From Cellulophaga sp. L1A9 (lineage in GTDB: Bacteria > Bacteroidota > Bacteroidia > Flavobacteriales > Flavobacteriaceae), in the NCBI RefSeq assembly GCF_009797025.1, contig NZ_CP047027.1, forward strand, positions 4,464,001-4,528,000: a stretch of 64,000 bases of DNA, in the 5' to 3' direction. The notes below the pieces were generated by a model, which saw only the letters and a program-made list of their open reading frames with translations, had not been told where the DNA came from and did no database searches. Each line of letters opens with the position of its first letter. Within the stretch, counting starts at the first letter, position 1. Below, piece by piece: positions 8,379 through 17,967 of this stretch. The translations under genes were made by a program, and so were the position numbers.

Positions 8379-10526
8379 CTATTTGTGTGTAAAAAGCTTA
8401 GCTATAGTTTTGCTAATTTCCTCTAGTTTTTCCAAGGGCTCCATTAAACTAGGGTTCGTAACATTTATCTTCTGCATCGTATTTAGGGATGATTGCATGG
8501 GATAAATTAAAATACAACTTGTCTTTTTAAAATAAGTATTCAAATAAGTCGAAATTTTACTCATATTTTTATGGTAAGAGAGCTGTTCTTTTCTACTCAA
8601 AACAATAATTATGTTGTCGTCTTTGAAAGAAGTTTTAGCTATAGTCAAAAAATTATCCCAGTCATTAAACGTTTCAAATGAACATTCAATAGGATATTTT
8701 TTTTTAATATCTTTTATAAATTTTAAAGTGTTTTCATTTCCATAAAAAAGGAGTTTAGCACTGGTATTTCTGGCGATGTTCCACACTTTCAGTAACCAAA
8801 AAGGAAAACCTATTTCTTTTTCCGCATTTTCAGGCACAATAACGATATGCCTTTTTATAGTAGCGAGAGGTTGAACAGGTTTATAAATTAAAGTGGTGGT
8901 GCTACTTTTAGTTAAAATACCTTCTGTAAGGTTTCCTAAAAATGAATCGGAAATACCTTTATGAACATGGAGCCCTAGAATTAAATCGGTTATAGCGTGT
9001 TCTTTTGTAACGCTAGTAATTCCATTTATTAAATTGATGTCATAGCGCAATAGTTCATGTAATTTGGTGTCTGTCGCGGCTGCAGCTACCGCTGCTTTAC
9101 TTAGTATTGTTTTCGCTAGTTTATCTGCAGAACCATTAGTCTTACTATTATCAACCATACTTAACGCATACAAGCCATCTCTGTTGCTTTTGGATTTGAT
9201 GGTGATTCCTAAATTAATGAGTTCATCAATAGTATCAATATTACTGATAGGAATTAATATTCGTTCTAGATGATCAGTTTCTTCAGGTAAAGCATCTGTA
9301 TGTTCTAAAAGGGCAATATTTTGAGCACCTTTTTGAGCTACAAAAGAAGCGATAGTACATGTAAACAGAATCATAAGTATTGTTCCATTCAGAATAGTTT
9401 CGTTTAATAAACGCACCGGCTCGCCAGATGGTTTTTCCCCAAGAATTATAGAATATCCAACCAATACTGCTGCTAATGTTGCTGCTGCTTGGGCATTACT
9501 TAATCCAAAAATTAATCTACGTTCATCTGAAGAAAAACCATAAATTTTTTGTGTACACCATGCAGCAATAAATTTTGCAAGAGTTGCAATAAAAATCATG
9601 ATTGCCGCAACTTTAATTGTTTCAAAATCTTTAAAAAACACACGGTAATCTATAAGCATTCCCACCCCAATTAAGAAAAAGGGAATAAAAATAGCATTTC
9701 CAACAAACTCCACTCTATTCATTAAAGGAGAGGTGTGGGGAATAAGTCGGTTTAAGGCTAAACCAGTTAAAAAAGCTCCTATAATAGGTTCTATTCCCGC
9801 CAGCTCTGCTAGACCAGCCCCTAAAAACACCATTACTAAAACAAAAATATATTGAGAAACATTATCATCAAATTTTTTAAAAAACCATCTTCCGATAATA
9901 GGGAACAGGAATAGCACAATGAAACCAAAAATTAGTATGGATACTGATAATCGAATCCAAAATTGTGCATTTACTTCTCCTGTTGTCATTCCTACAATAA
10001 CTGCTAAAACCAATAAAGCTAGGGTATCAGTAATCATTGTTCCGCCCACCGTTATGTTTACAGCTCTATTTTTGGCAACACCAAGTTTGCTAATTAATGG
10101 GTAAGCAATTAGGGTATGAGATGCAAACATACTAGCAAGTAAAACAGCTGTTTGTGTAGAAAATTCTAGAATATAAATCCCACATAAAGTACCTAATGTC
10201 ATAGGAATACTAAAAGTAAGTAAACCAAAAACTATACTTTTTTTACTATTTTTTTTAAAGTCAACTAAGTCTATTTCTAATCCTGCAAGAAACATGATAT
10301 AAAGTAATCCGGCTGTTCCAGATAGTATAATTCCACTATCTCGTTCTATTAAGTTAATTCCATTAGGGCCAACTACAGCACCTGCGATTATTAGCCCAAG
10401 AAGGTGTGGTATTTTAATTTTGTTTAAGATTATTGGAGCAAACAAAATAATCACCAATATTAAAAGAAATTTTAAAACAGGATCTGTTAATGGCAGCGAT
10501 GTTTCAAATATGTTTAATACTATCAT
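8379..10526 (-). CDS. Kef/CPA2-type cation:proton antiporter with C-terminal USP-like domain
   Basis: A 715-residue inner-membrane transporter. Residues about 10-390 form the 12-13 helix Na+/H+ exchanger fold of CPA2 antiporters (LLGLIIAGAVVGPNGINL, GLEIDLVDFKK, the conserved E-PIIGAFLTGLALNRL segment). Residues about 410-712 are cytoplasmic and resemble universal-stress-protein domains (RILIPISNIDTIDELINLGI, DLILGLHVHKG). It probably exchanges Na+ or K+ for H+ in pH or osmotic homeostasis. Bacteroidota often carry this USP-fused form. It is monocistronic by spacing, with long gaps on both sides. Confidence 0.9.
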   Translation of the reverse strand: MIVLNIFETSLPLTDPVLKFLLILVIILFAPIILNKIKIPHLLGLIIAGAVVGPNGINLIERDSGIILSGTAGLLYIMFLAGLEIDLVDFKKNSKKSIVFGLLTFSIPMTLGTLCGIYILEFSTQTAVLLASMFASHTLIAYPLISKLGVAKNRAVNITVGGTMITDTLALLVLAVIVGMTTGEVNAQFWIRLSVSILIFGFIVLFLFPIIGRWFFKKFDDNVSQYIFVLVMVFLGAGLAELAGIEPIIGAFLTGLALNRLIPHTSPLMNRVEFVGNAIFIPFFLIGVGMLIDYRVFFKDFETIKVAAIMIFIATLAKFIAAWCTQKIYGFSSDERRLIFGLSNAQAAATLAAVLVGYSIILGEKPSGEPVRLLNETILNGTILMILFTCTIASFVAQKGAQNIALLEHTDALPEETDHLERILIPISNIDTIDELINLGITIKSKSNRDGLYALSMVDNSKTNGSADKLAKTILSKAAVAAAATDTKLHELLRYDINLINGITSVTKEHAITDLILGLHVHKGISDSFLGNLTEGILTKSSTTTLIYKPVQPLATIKRHIVIVPENAEKEIGFPFWLLKVWNIARNTSAKLLFYGNENTLKFIKDIKKKYPIECSFETFNDWDNFLTIAKTSFKDDNIIIVLSRKEQLSYHKNMSKISTYLNTYFKKTSCILIYPMQSSLNTMQKINVTNPSLMEPLEKLEEISKTIAKLFTHK

Positions 10527-11174
10527 AACTTAATTTATAGAATGGAATATTAATAACTCACTCAATATTTGAGTAATTAACGTGGGGGAGTGTTTAAAAA
10601 AACGTTCTATTTTTTATTTGAATGCATTATAAACAAAGATCATTCAAATAATTTTTCTGCTTCTAAATTAAGATAGTTTGGTAGTATAAATATAAATGAA
10701 ACTATGAATTGTATGCTAATTAAATAATGAAAGCAATCATTTATACGGGTTGCTCAGTATTGCTTATTTTTTCTTAATAGAAATGTATTTTTAGATGGTA
10801 TAATTTACTTTTTTTGCAATAATTTAATAATTAAGGCTAGTATTGTATTAATTATGCGAGCCAGTTTAATGAATATATTTTATAAAGTATTCATCAGTCT
10901 TTTCTCAAGTCAAATGCTATTTGTTGCATGCACATAATCAACTAAATTAGAAATTACTTCGCACTTATTTTTCATAAAATGCAAGAGTATAGGGTTTGTC
11001 TTTAAATGATTCCAAAGTACATTTTTCTTGATTTAACGCATGGCTCCATTTTTTATAAGTTTCCTAAAAAAGAGAACTAATGAAGGTATTTTAAATGGAA
11101 TCTGAAATGAATAAGATTAAACCTTTTTATTAAATAAGAGTCCTACTAATAACAAATTATTAAAATATATAAAA
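10527..11174. other. AT-rich intergenic region, no gene seen
   Basis: 648 bp between divergent genes, very AT-rich, with stops in all frames. It must hold the promoters of the antiporter (leftward) and the DUF4890 gene (rightward), but no convincing consensus promoter, tRNA, riboswitch or repeat was found. Confidence 0.3.
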
Positions 11175-11576
11175 ATGAAAAAAATAATTACAGTAATCGT
11201 ATTATTCATTGGTTTGAATGCCATGGCACAAAGAAGCGAAAGAAAAGACATTGATCCTGAAGCGTTTGCTCAAAAAAACACAGAAAGATTAACTAAAGAA
11301 TTGGGCTTAAATGAAGACCAGCAAGCTAAGGTTTATGATATAAATCTTAGAAATGCTCAAGAGCGCACATCTAAAATGGAAGAGCGTAAAAGTGGCGAAA
11401 GAAAAAAACCGACCGAAGAAGAACGTGAAGCAAGAAAGACTGAAATGGAGGCTCAATTAAATGCTCATAAAGAAGAAATGAAAGCCATTCTAAATAAAGA
11501 GCAGTTTCAAAAATGGGAAACCATGCAAGAAAAAAGAGGTAATGGTAAAAGAGGAGCTAAAAAAATGAAGTCATAA
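11175..11576 (+). CDS. Small exported Spy/CpxP-like protein (DUF4890 type)
   Basis: A 133-residue exported protein: signal peptide at about 1-18 (VLFIGLNAMAQ), then a highly charged helical region. The pattern LTKELGLNEDQQAKVYDIN followed by KEEMKAILNKEQFQKWE is the repeated LTxxQ-type helical hairpin of Spy/CpxP-like periplasmic proteins, and matches what is called DUF4890 in flavobacteria. The middle is rich in Glu, Arg and Lys. A chaperone or envelope-stress role is inferred from the family only. The gene is monocistronic and followed directly by an intrinsic terminator. Confidence 0.75.
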   Translation: MKKIITVIVLFIGLNAMAQRSERKDIDPEAFAQKNTERLTKELGLNEDQQAKVYDINLRNAQERTSKMEERKSGERKKPTEEEREARKTEMEAQLNAHKEEMKAILNKEQFQKWETMQEKRGNGKRGAKKMKS

Positions 11577-11612
11577 ACAGTATCCATAATTTTGAGTAAA
11601 GAAAAATTTCAG

Positions 11613-11647
11613 CGGGTTTAACTTTTTTATAGTTGGACCCGTTTTTT
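11613..11647 (+). terminator. Intrinsic terminator after the DUF4890 gene
   Basis: A 10-bp stem (11613-11622 with 11632-11641, including two G-U pairs), a 9-nt loop and a run of six T at 11642-11647. It sits 36 bp after the stop codon. Confidence 0.8.
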
Positions 11648-12039
11648 ATGTCTAGTTAAGAACGGATTAAGTTCCAACCTTCAAGTAATATTCTAGCTGT
11701 CTATTTTTTTATACACTGCATTCATGCTAGACATCCTGATTTTTTAAGGGCATCCTGTTATGAATTCCATTTTATTACTAGTGTCTTCCCAATTTTACCA
11801 TTTAGATCTTGAATAAGGGGAATGCTCTAAATACTGTTTTTAATTTCTAAGGGAAAGTGGAACAGTCTATTTCCAAAACAATTTCTACGTAGACTAGAAT
11901 CATACAATTGTTTCTAATTTTCAAAATAGCTATTGAATTCTTGAATAATCCATAGTAATAAAATTGCTTAGATGACATCGGTCATTTCATGTGTATGAAA
12001 TGAAGCTTAGCTTTGGAGTATACTTAAAATCATTCCAAA
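11648..12039. other. Intergenic region, no gene seen
   Basis: 392 bp between the terminator of the DUF4890 gene and the universal stress protein gene. There are stops in all frames and no repeat or RNA gene. It presumably carries the promoter of the downstream gene. Confidence 0.3.
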
Positions 12040-12888
12040 ATGAAAAGAATATTAATTCCAACAGATTTTTCAAACAATGCCAATAACGCAATAAATTATG
12101 CCATTGAGCTCTACAAAAGAGAATCTTGTGAATTCTTTATTTTGCATTCTTACTATCTTACTGGATATTCCAAAAACAATCTTTTAAGTCCTGAACCTAC
12201 CGACAAAAAATTAAATGAGGTAAAAGAGCTTGCAGAAAAAAACATGGAAAAGTTAAAGAAGCAAGAACGCTTTAATAATACGAACAATAATCACACATTT
12301 CATTTTCTGAATGAATTTGGATCTTTTAATGATGTACTCAAAAAAGTTGTTGAAAAAGAAGATATAGAGTTGATACTTATTGGATCGGAAGGAGGAAAAG
12401 ACGACAAAAAATTAATTCAGGGTAGTAATGCCGTAAATACGATGGAGAAGGTTAGAAACTGTCCCGTGTTTGAAATTCCTGGTAACGTTATGTTTAAAAA
12501 TCCAAACGAGATTGTGTTTCCTACCAGTTTTAAAACGCATTACAAAGAAAAAGAATTGGCAACTTTAATTGAAATTTCTCAATTAACCAGTGCACCCATC
12601 CGAATTTTGTATATTCAAAAAGATAAAGAATTTAGCAAAGAGCAAGCAGAAAATAAAGAGTTGCTGAATCAAATTTTAGGTACTACTAGTTTTACGCATC
12701 ATGTATTATATAGTTCAGATATCCAAGAAGGTGTGCGCTCTTTCTTCCAAAGTCGCGAAAGCGAGATGATAGCTTTTATAAACAAGAAGCATAATTTCTT
12801 CGGTAGTATTTTCTCAAACCCAATGGTAAAAGAATTGGGCAATAACCCTAACATTCCTGTATTGGCTTTACATGATTTAAGAAACTAA
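12040..12888 (+). CDS. Universal stress protein, tandem-domain
   Basis: A 282-residue cytosolic protein with two UspA-like domains. The first begins KRILIPTDFSNNANNAINYAIEL and contains the nucleotide-binding pattern LIGSEGG, then nine residues, then GSNAVN, consistent with the ATP-binding G-x2-G-x9-G(S/T) motif. The second (from about residue 155, EIVFPTSF) is degenerate and lacks that motif. Tandem USPs of this size are common in Bacteroidota. The role in stress adaptation is family knowledge. The gene stands alone. Confidence 0.85.
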   Translation: MKRILIPTDFSNNANNAINYAIELYKRESCEFFILHSYYLTGYSKNNLLSPEPTDKKLNEVKELAEKNMEKLKKQERFNNTNNNHTFHFLNEFGSFNDVLKKVVEKEDIELILIGSEGGKDDKKLIQGSNAVNTMEKVRNCPVFEIPGNVMFKNPNEIVFPTSFKTHYKEKELATLIEISQLTSAPIRILYIQKDKEFSKEQAENKELLNQILGTTSFTHHVLYSSDIQEGVRSFFQSRESEMIAFINKKHNFFGSIFSNPMVKELGNNPNIPVLALHDLRN

Positions 12889-13196
12889 AAAAATAGTAGT
12901 ACACATTACTTAAAACATATGACAAGAGTGCTAAATTTTAAATTTCAAAAATAAAATTTTCATTAAAGTATCGCGAGACTGTTATACCATCTATAAAATG
13001 GTTTTACCACTCCTCAAGAATGAAATTATTTTATGAGACTTAGAAAGGTTACTCTTGTTATATGCTTTATAAAAGCTACAGCCATTAAAAAGCGTTCTGC
13101 CAGATACTATTACCCATAGTTGTCTACATATTTTAGAGCAAAATTTTATCCTTTGCCAATTTTATTATATTTTTTTAGAATGATCACTAATTCATT
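12889..13196. other. Intergenic region between convergent genes, nothing recognised
   Basis: 308 bp between convergent genes (universal stress protein and MutS2). No reading frame, repeat or hairpin with a clear T-tract was identified. Confidence 0.3.
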
Positions 13197-15374
13197 CTAT
13201 TTCTTCTTTTTTGCCTCCACCAATTCTAATTGGTTTATACTCACATTGGTTGTAAAAATTCCGTAATTAACAATTGCTTTGTTTTTCTCCAATTTATCAA
13301 TACTGCCCACTGCTTTCCCGTCTAACATTCGTACGCGATCACCAATTTTAAAAATAGGATTAGGCTTGTTCTTTTCGACATGCGCTTTTACCTTTTTTTC
13401 TTTCTTTTTTTCTTCTCGGATGACTTCTACTTTCTGAATCACCTCTTTTTCTACTTCAACCTTTTTTGCTTTTTCTATTTTAACTTGTTGCGAAGATTTC
13501 TTTTTACGCTTACTATTTTCTGTTTCTACAATCCGAAGTAATTCCGATACTAATGGTCGCTTCTTTTTATCTTGAAAATACTTTAATGATGCGTCATTAA
13601 GTTTATTCCCTAAGTAAATCATACGTTGACTAGAATCATACAATTCCTGATAATTCTCAAGCTTAGATTTTACTTTAGTGTTTAATTCTTCAAAACGTTG
13701 TGCTTCACTACGTGCTTTTGTTTCTTCTTCCCTTAGCTTAGTTCCTGTTTTCACCATAGAACTACGCTCTTTCTGTAATTTAGCAATCGTAGCATCAAAA
13801 CGCACTTTACCGCTTTCTATTTTCTTTTTTGCTCGGTTTATTAAGCTATATGGAATTCCGTTTTTCTGTGCGACCTCAAAAGTAAAAGAACTTCCTGCTT
13901 GTCCTAATGCAAGTTGATAGGTAGGCTCCAAAGTGTTAGAATCAAACAACATATTTGCATTAGTAGCATGAGGTAATTCATTTGCCAAAAGCTTTAAGTT
14001 GGAGTAGTGGGTTGTAATAACACCATAGGAACCTCGTTCATAAAATACTTCAAGAAAAATTTCAGCTAATGCGCCCCCTAATTCGGGATCACTACCTGTT
14101 CCAAATTCATCAATTAAAAACAACGTTTTATCATCACACTTACGCAAAAAGTAGTTCATGTTCTTGAGTCGATAACTATACGTACTTAGATGATTTTCAA
14201 TAGATTGATTGTCCCCGATATCTGTTAGAATTCTATTAAATAAGGTTACTTTACTACGTTCATGAACAGGAATTAACAATCCACTTTGAAGCATTACTTG
14301 AAGTATCCCTAAGGTTTTTAAGGTGATACTTTTTCCTCCAGCATTGGGACCTGAAATAACGATAATTCTATTTTCGTCATGAAGCCCTATGGTCTGTGGA
14401 TATGTTTTTTCTTTTTTACGTTTATTTGTTAAATAGAGGAGTGGGTGGTAAGCATCTCTTAAATATAACTCATTAGTATCACTAAATTCTGGCAAGACCG
14501 CATCCATTTCCATAGCATACTTTGCCTTTGCTGCAGTAATATCTATGTGCGCTAAGAAATCTTGATATATAGACAGTTCAGGAATAAAAGGAGTAATATG
14601 TGCAGTTAGCGCTCTAAGAATGCGTTGAATTTCTTCTCGTTCTTCAAATTCTAAATTATTTAATTGGCGACTAAATTGTAAAGCAGCTTCTGGCTCTATA
14701 TACACAATACTCCCTGTTTTAGAAGTACCCATAACGGCGCCTTTCACTTTTTTACGGTTCATTGCTTTTACGGCTAAAACACGACGGTTGTCTACAACAG
14801 ATTCTCTAATTTCATCTAAAAAATCTGAAGCTTGGTACATGGTTAAGGCACGTGCAAAACTTTGATTTATTTTCCCTTTTAATCCATTAATTTCTGACCT
14901 GATAATCCGTAAATTATCTGAAGCATTATCTTTAATTTCTCCAAACTTATCAATCACAGCATCAATTTGTGCTGGGATCTCTACATTTAACTCTACATCT
15001 TCAGAGGCTTGAAAAAGTAATGGATAGTAGTCTTTAAATTTCTTTAAAAATTTTTTAAGCGTATTTACAGTGCTACAGATATTACCAATTTTACGAAAAC
15101 CAGAGATTTCTATCGTAGCATTTTCAATTTTCAAAAGTTTCAACTCCTGATTTATAGCATCAAAACCGTGATTAGGAATCCGGTTATCATTGGAAAAGGA
15201 GGCTACATATTCAGAAGTTTGCCCTAAGTGGATTAGGATCAGTTCTTTTGATCTTAGCGGAACTATTTTTAAAGCATTTTCTTTACCTTGTTCGGTATTA
15301 CAACGTGCCGCAATATGGTTTAGAACCGTATAAAATTCTAAATCTTTTAATGTCTTATCGTTTATCTTATTCAT
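13197..15374 (-). CDS. mutS2: MutS2-family ATPase lacking the Smr nuclease domain
   Basis: A 725-residue MutS-family ATPase. Visible are the MutS core/lever region, the P-loop GPNAGGKSITLKT (near residue 345), Walker B TLFLIDEFGTGSD, the signature STYSYRLKN and the ITTHYSNLK switch. A coiled-coil clamp insert lies at about 520-610. The C-terminus is a Lys/Glu-rich linker and a small KOW-like barrel (IGDRVRMLDGKAVGSI), ending without the Smr endonuclease domain of Firmicutes MutS2 (about 785 residues). Bacterial MutS2 limits recombination or rescues collided ribosomes; without Smr, direct nicking is not expected. The frame is intact. It is divergent from the DUF6340 gene. Confidence 0.9.
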   Translation of the reverse strand: MNKINDKTLKDLEFYTVLNHIAARCNTEQGKENALKIVPLRSKELILIHLGQTSEYVASFSNDNRIPNHGFDAINQELKLLKIENATIEISGFRKIGNICSTVNTLKKFLKKFKDYYPLLFQASEDVELNVEIPAQIDAVIDKFGEIKDNASDNLRIIRSEINGLKGKINQSFARALTMYQASDFLDEIRESVVDNRRVLAVKAMNRKKVKGAVMGTSKTGSIVYIEPEAALQFSRQLNNLEFEEREEIQRILRALTAHITPFIPELSIYQDFLAHIDITAAKAKYAMEMDAVLPEFSDTNELYLRDAYHPLLYLTNKRKKEKTYPQTIGLHDENRIIVISGPNAGGKSITLKTLGILQVMLQSGLLIPVHERSKVTLFNRILTDIGDNQSIENHLSTYSYRLKNMNYFLRKCDDKTLFLIDEFGTGSDPELGGALAEIFLEVFYERGSYGVITTHYSNLKLLANELPHATNANMLFDSNTLEPTYQLALGQAGSSFTFEVAQKNGIPYSLINRAKKKIESGKVRFDATIAKLQKERSSMVKTGTKLREEETKARSEAQRFEELNTKVKSKLENYQELYDSSQRMIYLGNKLNDASLKYFQDKKKRPLVSELLRIVETENSKRKKKSSQQVKIEKAKKVEVEKEVIQKVEVIREEKKKEKKVKAHVEKNKPNPIFKIGDRVRMLDGKAVGSIDKLEKNKAIVNYGIFTTNVSINQLELVEAKKKK

Positions 15375-15489
15375 TCTTTTTCAAAGATACATTGAAAAAA
15401 ATATTTCACTATAAATTCTAAAATTAATTCACTTTTCGTCTAACTAAAACTATAGCTACAAAGTATCGTATATGCAATAAAAAAAAGGT

Positions 15490-15527
15490 TTTGGAGTTTA
15501 TTATACATCAGTTACGATACATTTTTG
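15490..15527 (+). promoter_or_regulatory. Candidate Bacteroidota promoter for the DUF6340 lipoprotein gene
   Basis: TTTG at 15490-15493 and TACATTTTTG at 15518-15527 resemble the flavobacterial -33 (TTTG) and -7 (TAnnTTTG) boxes. The 24-bp spacing is at or slightly beyond the usual range. The start codon is 28 bp downstream. Confidence 0.3.
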
Positions 15528-15555
15528 TAACAATATTAAACAGATTTATTATCGT

Positions 15556-16605
15556 ATGAAAAATCAAATTAAACCCTTCCTCTATCTAGGTATAGCACTA
15601 TTTATATCTGCATGTGCCTCCACCAATAAAATGACCATGGGGGTAACTACACCCGCAAAAGTGCACCTTTCTTCAGAGGTTAAAACCATAGGAATTATAA
15701 ATAGAAGCGAACCTTCTAAAGGAAACAAAGGCTTAGACAAAATAGATCAAATACTTTCTGCGGAGGGCTTAAACCTAGATAAAAAAGGTTCTGAAGCCGC
15801 TATAAGTTCATTTGCTTCAGAATTAGAAATGATAAAAACTCTAGATGAAATTAAAATTCTAGAAAACATAGAAGAAGTTAAAAGCGGTTTGGGTGTTTTA
15901 CCAGCAACTTTATCATGGGAAACCATAGAAAAGCTTTGTGAGGAATTTGACGTAGCTGTTATATTTTCACTAGCATTTTATGATACAGATACAAAATCAT
16001 CATTTAAAGTAACCACAATGCCTCTTGAAAATAATCTAGGGGTTAAAGTAAATGTACCCGCACAGGAAGTAACTCTAAATACCCTTGTTAATTGCGGGTG
16101 GCGTGTATATGATCCCGCAACAAAATTAATACTTGATGAGAAAAATTACACTAAAGAAATGATTTTTCACGGTCAAGGTATTAATCCTTTAAAAGCTGTT
16201 GAAGCCGTAAAACAGCGTAATGAAACCATTCAAGAGTATAGTAGAAACGTGGGTATTGCTTATGCCCAACGTTTAATTCCTAATAAAGTAAGGATATCAA
16301 GAGAGTATTACATGTCTGGTACCGACAGTTTTAAAGTAGCACACCGTAGAGCCCTGACTGGCGATTGGGATGGTGCTGCCGAACTTTGGAAACAAGAATT
16401 AACTAATCAAGACTTAAAAATTCAAGGAAGAGCCAATTACAACATGGCCATTAGTAGTGAGATTGATGGCGATTTAGATCGTGCCATTGCGTATGCATCA
16501 AAAGCATACACGGACTCCAAGGATAAATTAGCATTAGATTACGTCAATGTTCTTAAATATAGAGTACAACAAAACAATGTGCTAGATCAACAGCGCTCCA
16601 ACTAA
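15556..16605 (+). CDS. DUF6340-family lipoprotein
   Basis: A 349-residue outer-membrane lipoprotein candidate: signal peptide with lipobox FISAC (Cys20), then a domain beginning KVHLSSEVKTIGIINRS, and a TPR-like C-terminus (AHRRALTGDWDGAAELWKQEL ... AISSEIDGDLDRAIAYASKAY). This fits the DUF6340 family common in Bacteroidota. Its role is unknown. The repeated helical end suggests protein contacts. The uracil-DNA glycosylase gene follows 48 bp later, so cotranscription is possible. Confidence 0.8.
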   Translation: MKNQIKPFLYLGIALFISACASTNKMTMGVTTPAKVHLSSEVKTIGIINRSEPSKGNKGLDKIDQILSAEGLNLDKKGSEAAISSFASELEMIKTLDEIKILENIEEVKSGLGVLPATLSWETIEKLCEEFDVAVIFSLAFYDTDTKSSFKVTTMPLENNLGVKVNVPAQEVTLNTLVNCGWRVYDPATKLILDEKNYTKEMIFHGQGINPLKAVEAVKQRNETIQEYSRNVGIAYAQRLIPNKVRISREYYMSGTDSFKVAHRRALTGDWDGAAELWKQELTNQDLKIQGRANYNMAISSEIDGDLDRAIAYASKAYTDSKDKLALDYVNVLKYRVQQNNVLDQQRSN

Positions 16606-16653
16606 AGGAGAAGTTTATATTTTGTTATTTTTGATTCCAAAACAAACGGAAAT

Positions 16654-17319
16654 ATGACTTGGAATATTCACAAAAGCTGGAAAGCGCACTTAGAACAAGA
16701 ATTTAATGCGCCATATTTTAAAGAACTTACCACTTTTGTAACAGAAGAATACCAAGCATATACCTGTTACCCAAAACAAGAAGAAATATTTGCCGCATTT
16801 AATCATTGCTCTTTTGAAGAAACCAGGGTGGTTATCATTGGCCAAGATCCGTATCATGGACCAAACCAAGCCAATGGCTTATGTTTCTCTGTTCATGATG
16901 GTGTACCGCATCCACCTTCATTAAAAAATATCTTCAAAGAATTATCTACGGATATTGGAAAACCCTATCCCACATCTGGTAATCTAGAAAATTGGGCTAA
17001 TCAAGGAGTCTTACTACTAAATGCAACGTTAACTGTACGAGCTCATGAAGCTGGGAGTCATCAAAATAAGGGGTGGGAAACTTTTACAGATGCAGTGATC
17101 AAAAAAATTAGCGAAGAAAAAACAGCCGTTATTTTTTTGTTGTGGGGAGGATTTGCAAAAAAGAAATCAAAACTTATTGACGAAAATAAACATCATATAT
17201 TGACGTCTGGACATCCGTCTCCATTAAGTGCCAATAGGGGCTATTGGTTTGGCAACAAATGCTTTAGCACCACCAATAGTATTTTAAGAAAAATACACAA
17301 AGAACCTATAGCGTGGTAA
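16654..17319 (+). CDS. ung: Uracil-DNA glycosylase
   Basis: A 221-residue family-1 uracil-DNA glycosylase, the base-excision repair enzyme that removes uracil from DNA. The water-activating loop GQDPYHG is at residues 63-69 (catalytic Asp65). The uracil-specificity stretch LLLNATLTVR and the minor-groove loop GHPSPLSANRG near the C-terminus are intact. Length is normal. The start at 16654 gives the expected N-terminus. Confidence 0.96.
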   Translation: MTWNIHKSWKAHLEQEFNAPYFKELTTFVTEEYQAYTCYPKQEEIFAAFNHCSFEETRVVIIGQDPYHGPNQANGLCFSVHDGVPHPPSLKNIFKELSTDIGKPYPTSGNLENWANQGVLLLNATLTVRAHEAGSHQNKGWETFTDAVIKKISEEKTAVIFLLWGGFAKKKSKLIDENKHHILTSGHPSPLSANRGYWFGNKCFSTTNSILRKIHKEPIAW

Positions 17320-17554
17320 CTAAAATTTAATCCACCTAAAACCTCAGAAAATTCTAAATTTCATTTATCATATTGTTTGGTTTCTGTGTCAATTATAATT
17401 AAATTGTTATAAGTCAATAAGTTATTATAACTATTCCGAAGATTTAACGTCAAAATTATTAAGAATCTTTAAAAATTATGTAACTATCCATTATTTATTC
17501 CATTTAAAAATAAATTCTCAATATTTTTGACCCAACCAAAAAACACGAACCAAA

Positions 17555-17959
17555 ATGAATTTAAAATCTATTTTACTTGTAGATGATGATGAATCTACAA
17601 ATTTTATAAATAGTGTATTTATAAAAAAACTCGATATCGATGTAGATGTCTATAAAGCTTTAAATGGAGAAGAAGCCTTAGAGATTTTGGAAGAAAGTTC
17701 TGACGATTCTGACTTTTTCCCTTGTTTAATTACTTTAGATATTAATATGCCTATCATGAACGGTTGGGCATTTTTAGAGCGCTATAAAAAACTATCACCA
17801 AGCATCAAGAACAATTGCATTATTGTAATGACTACGGTGAGTGAAGATGATAAAGATTTAATTAGAGCAACAAATAATGAAGACGTAAAAGAATTTTTTC
17901 AAAAGCCTATGTCCGATGAAAAATTTAGTTCTTTACTAAACAAATATTTTATTTTATAA
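17555..17959 (+). CDS. Single-domain response regulator
   Basis: A 134-residue stand-alone receiver domain (CheY-like). The acidic pocket is LVDDDES (Asp10-12), the phosphoacceptor is Asp62 in LDINMP, and the conserved Thr (IVMTT) and Lys (FQKP) are present. There is no output domain, so it probably acts in a phosphorelay with a hybrid kinase. No kinase is adjacent. A TATTTTTG box at 17522-17529 resembles a -7 element, 25 bp before the start codon, but no -33 box was found. It is convergent with the periplasmic-binding-fold gene, with 8 bp between the stops. Confidence 0.92.
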   Translation: MNLKSILLVDDDESTNFINSVFIKKLDIDVDVYKALNGEEALEILEESSDDSDFFPCLITLDINMPIMNGWAFLERYKKLSPSIKNNCIIVMTTVSEDDKDLIRATNNEDVKEFFQKPMSDEKFSSLLNKYFIL

Positions 17960-17967
17960 ATATCGTA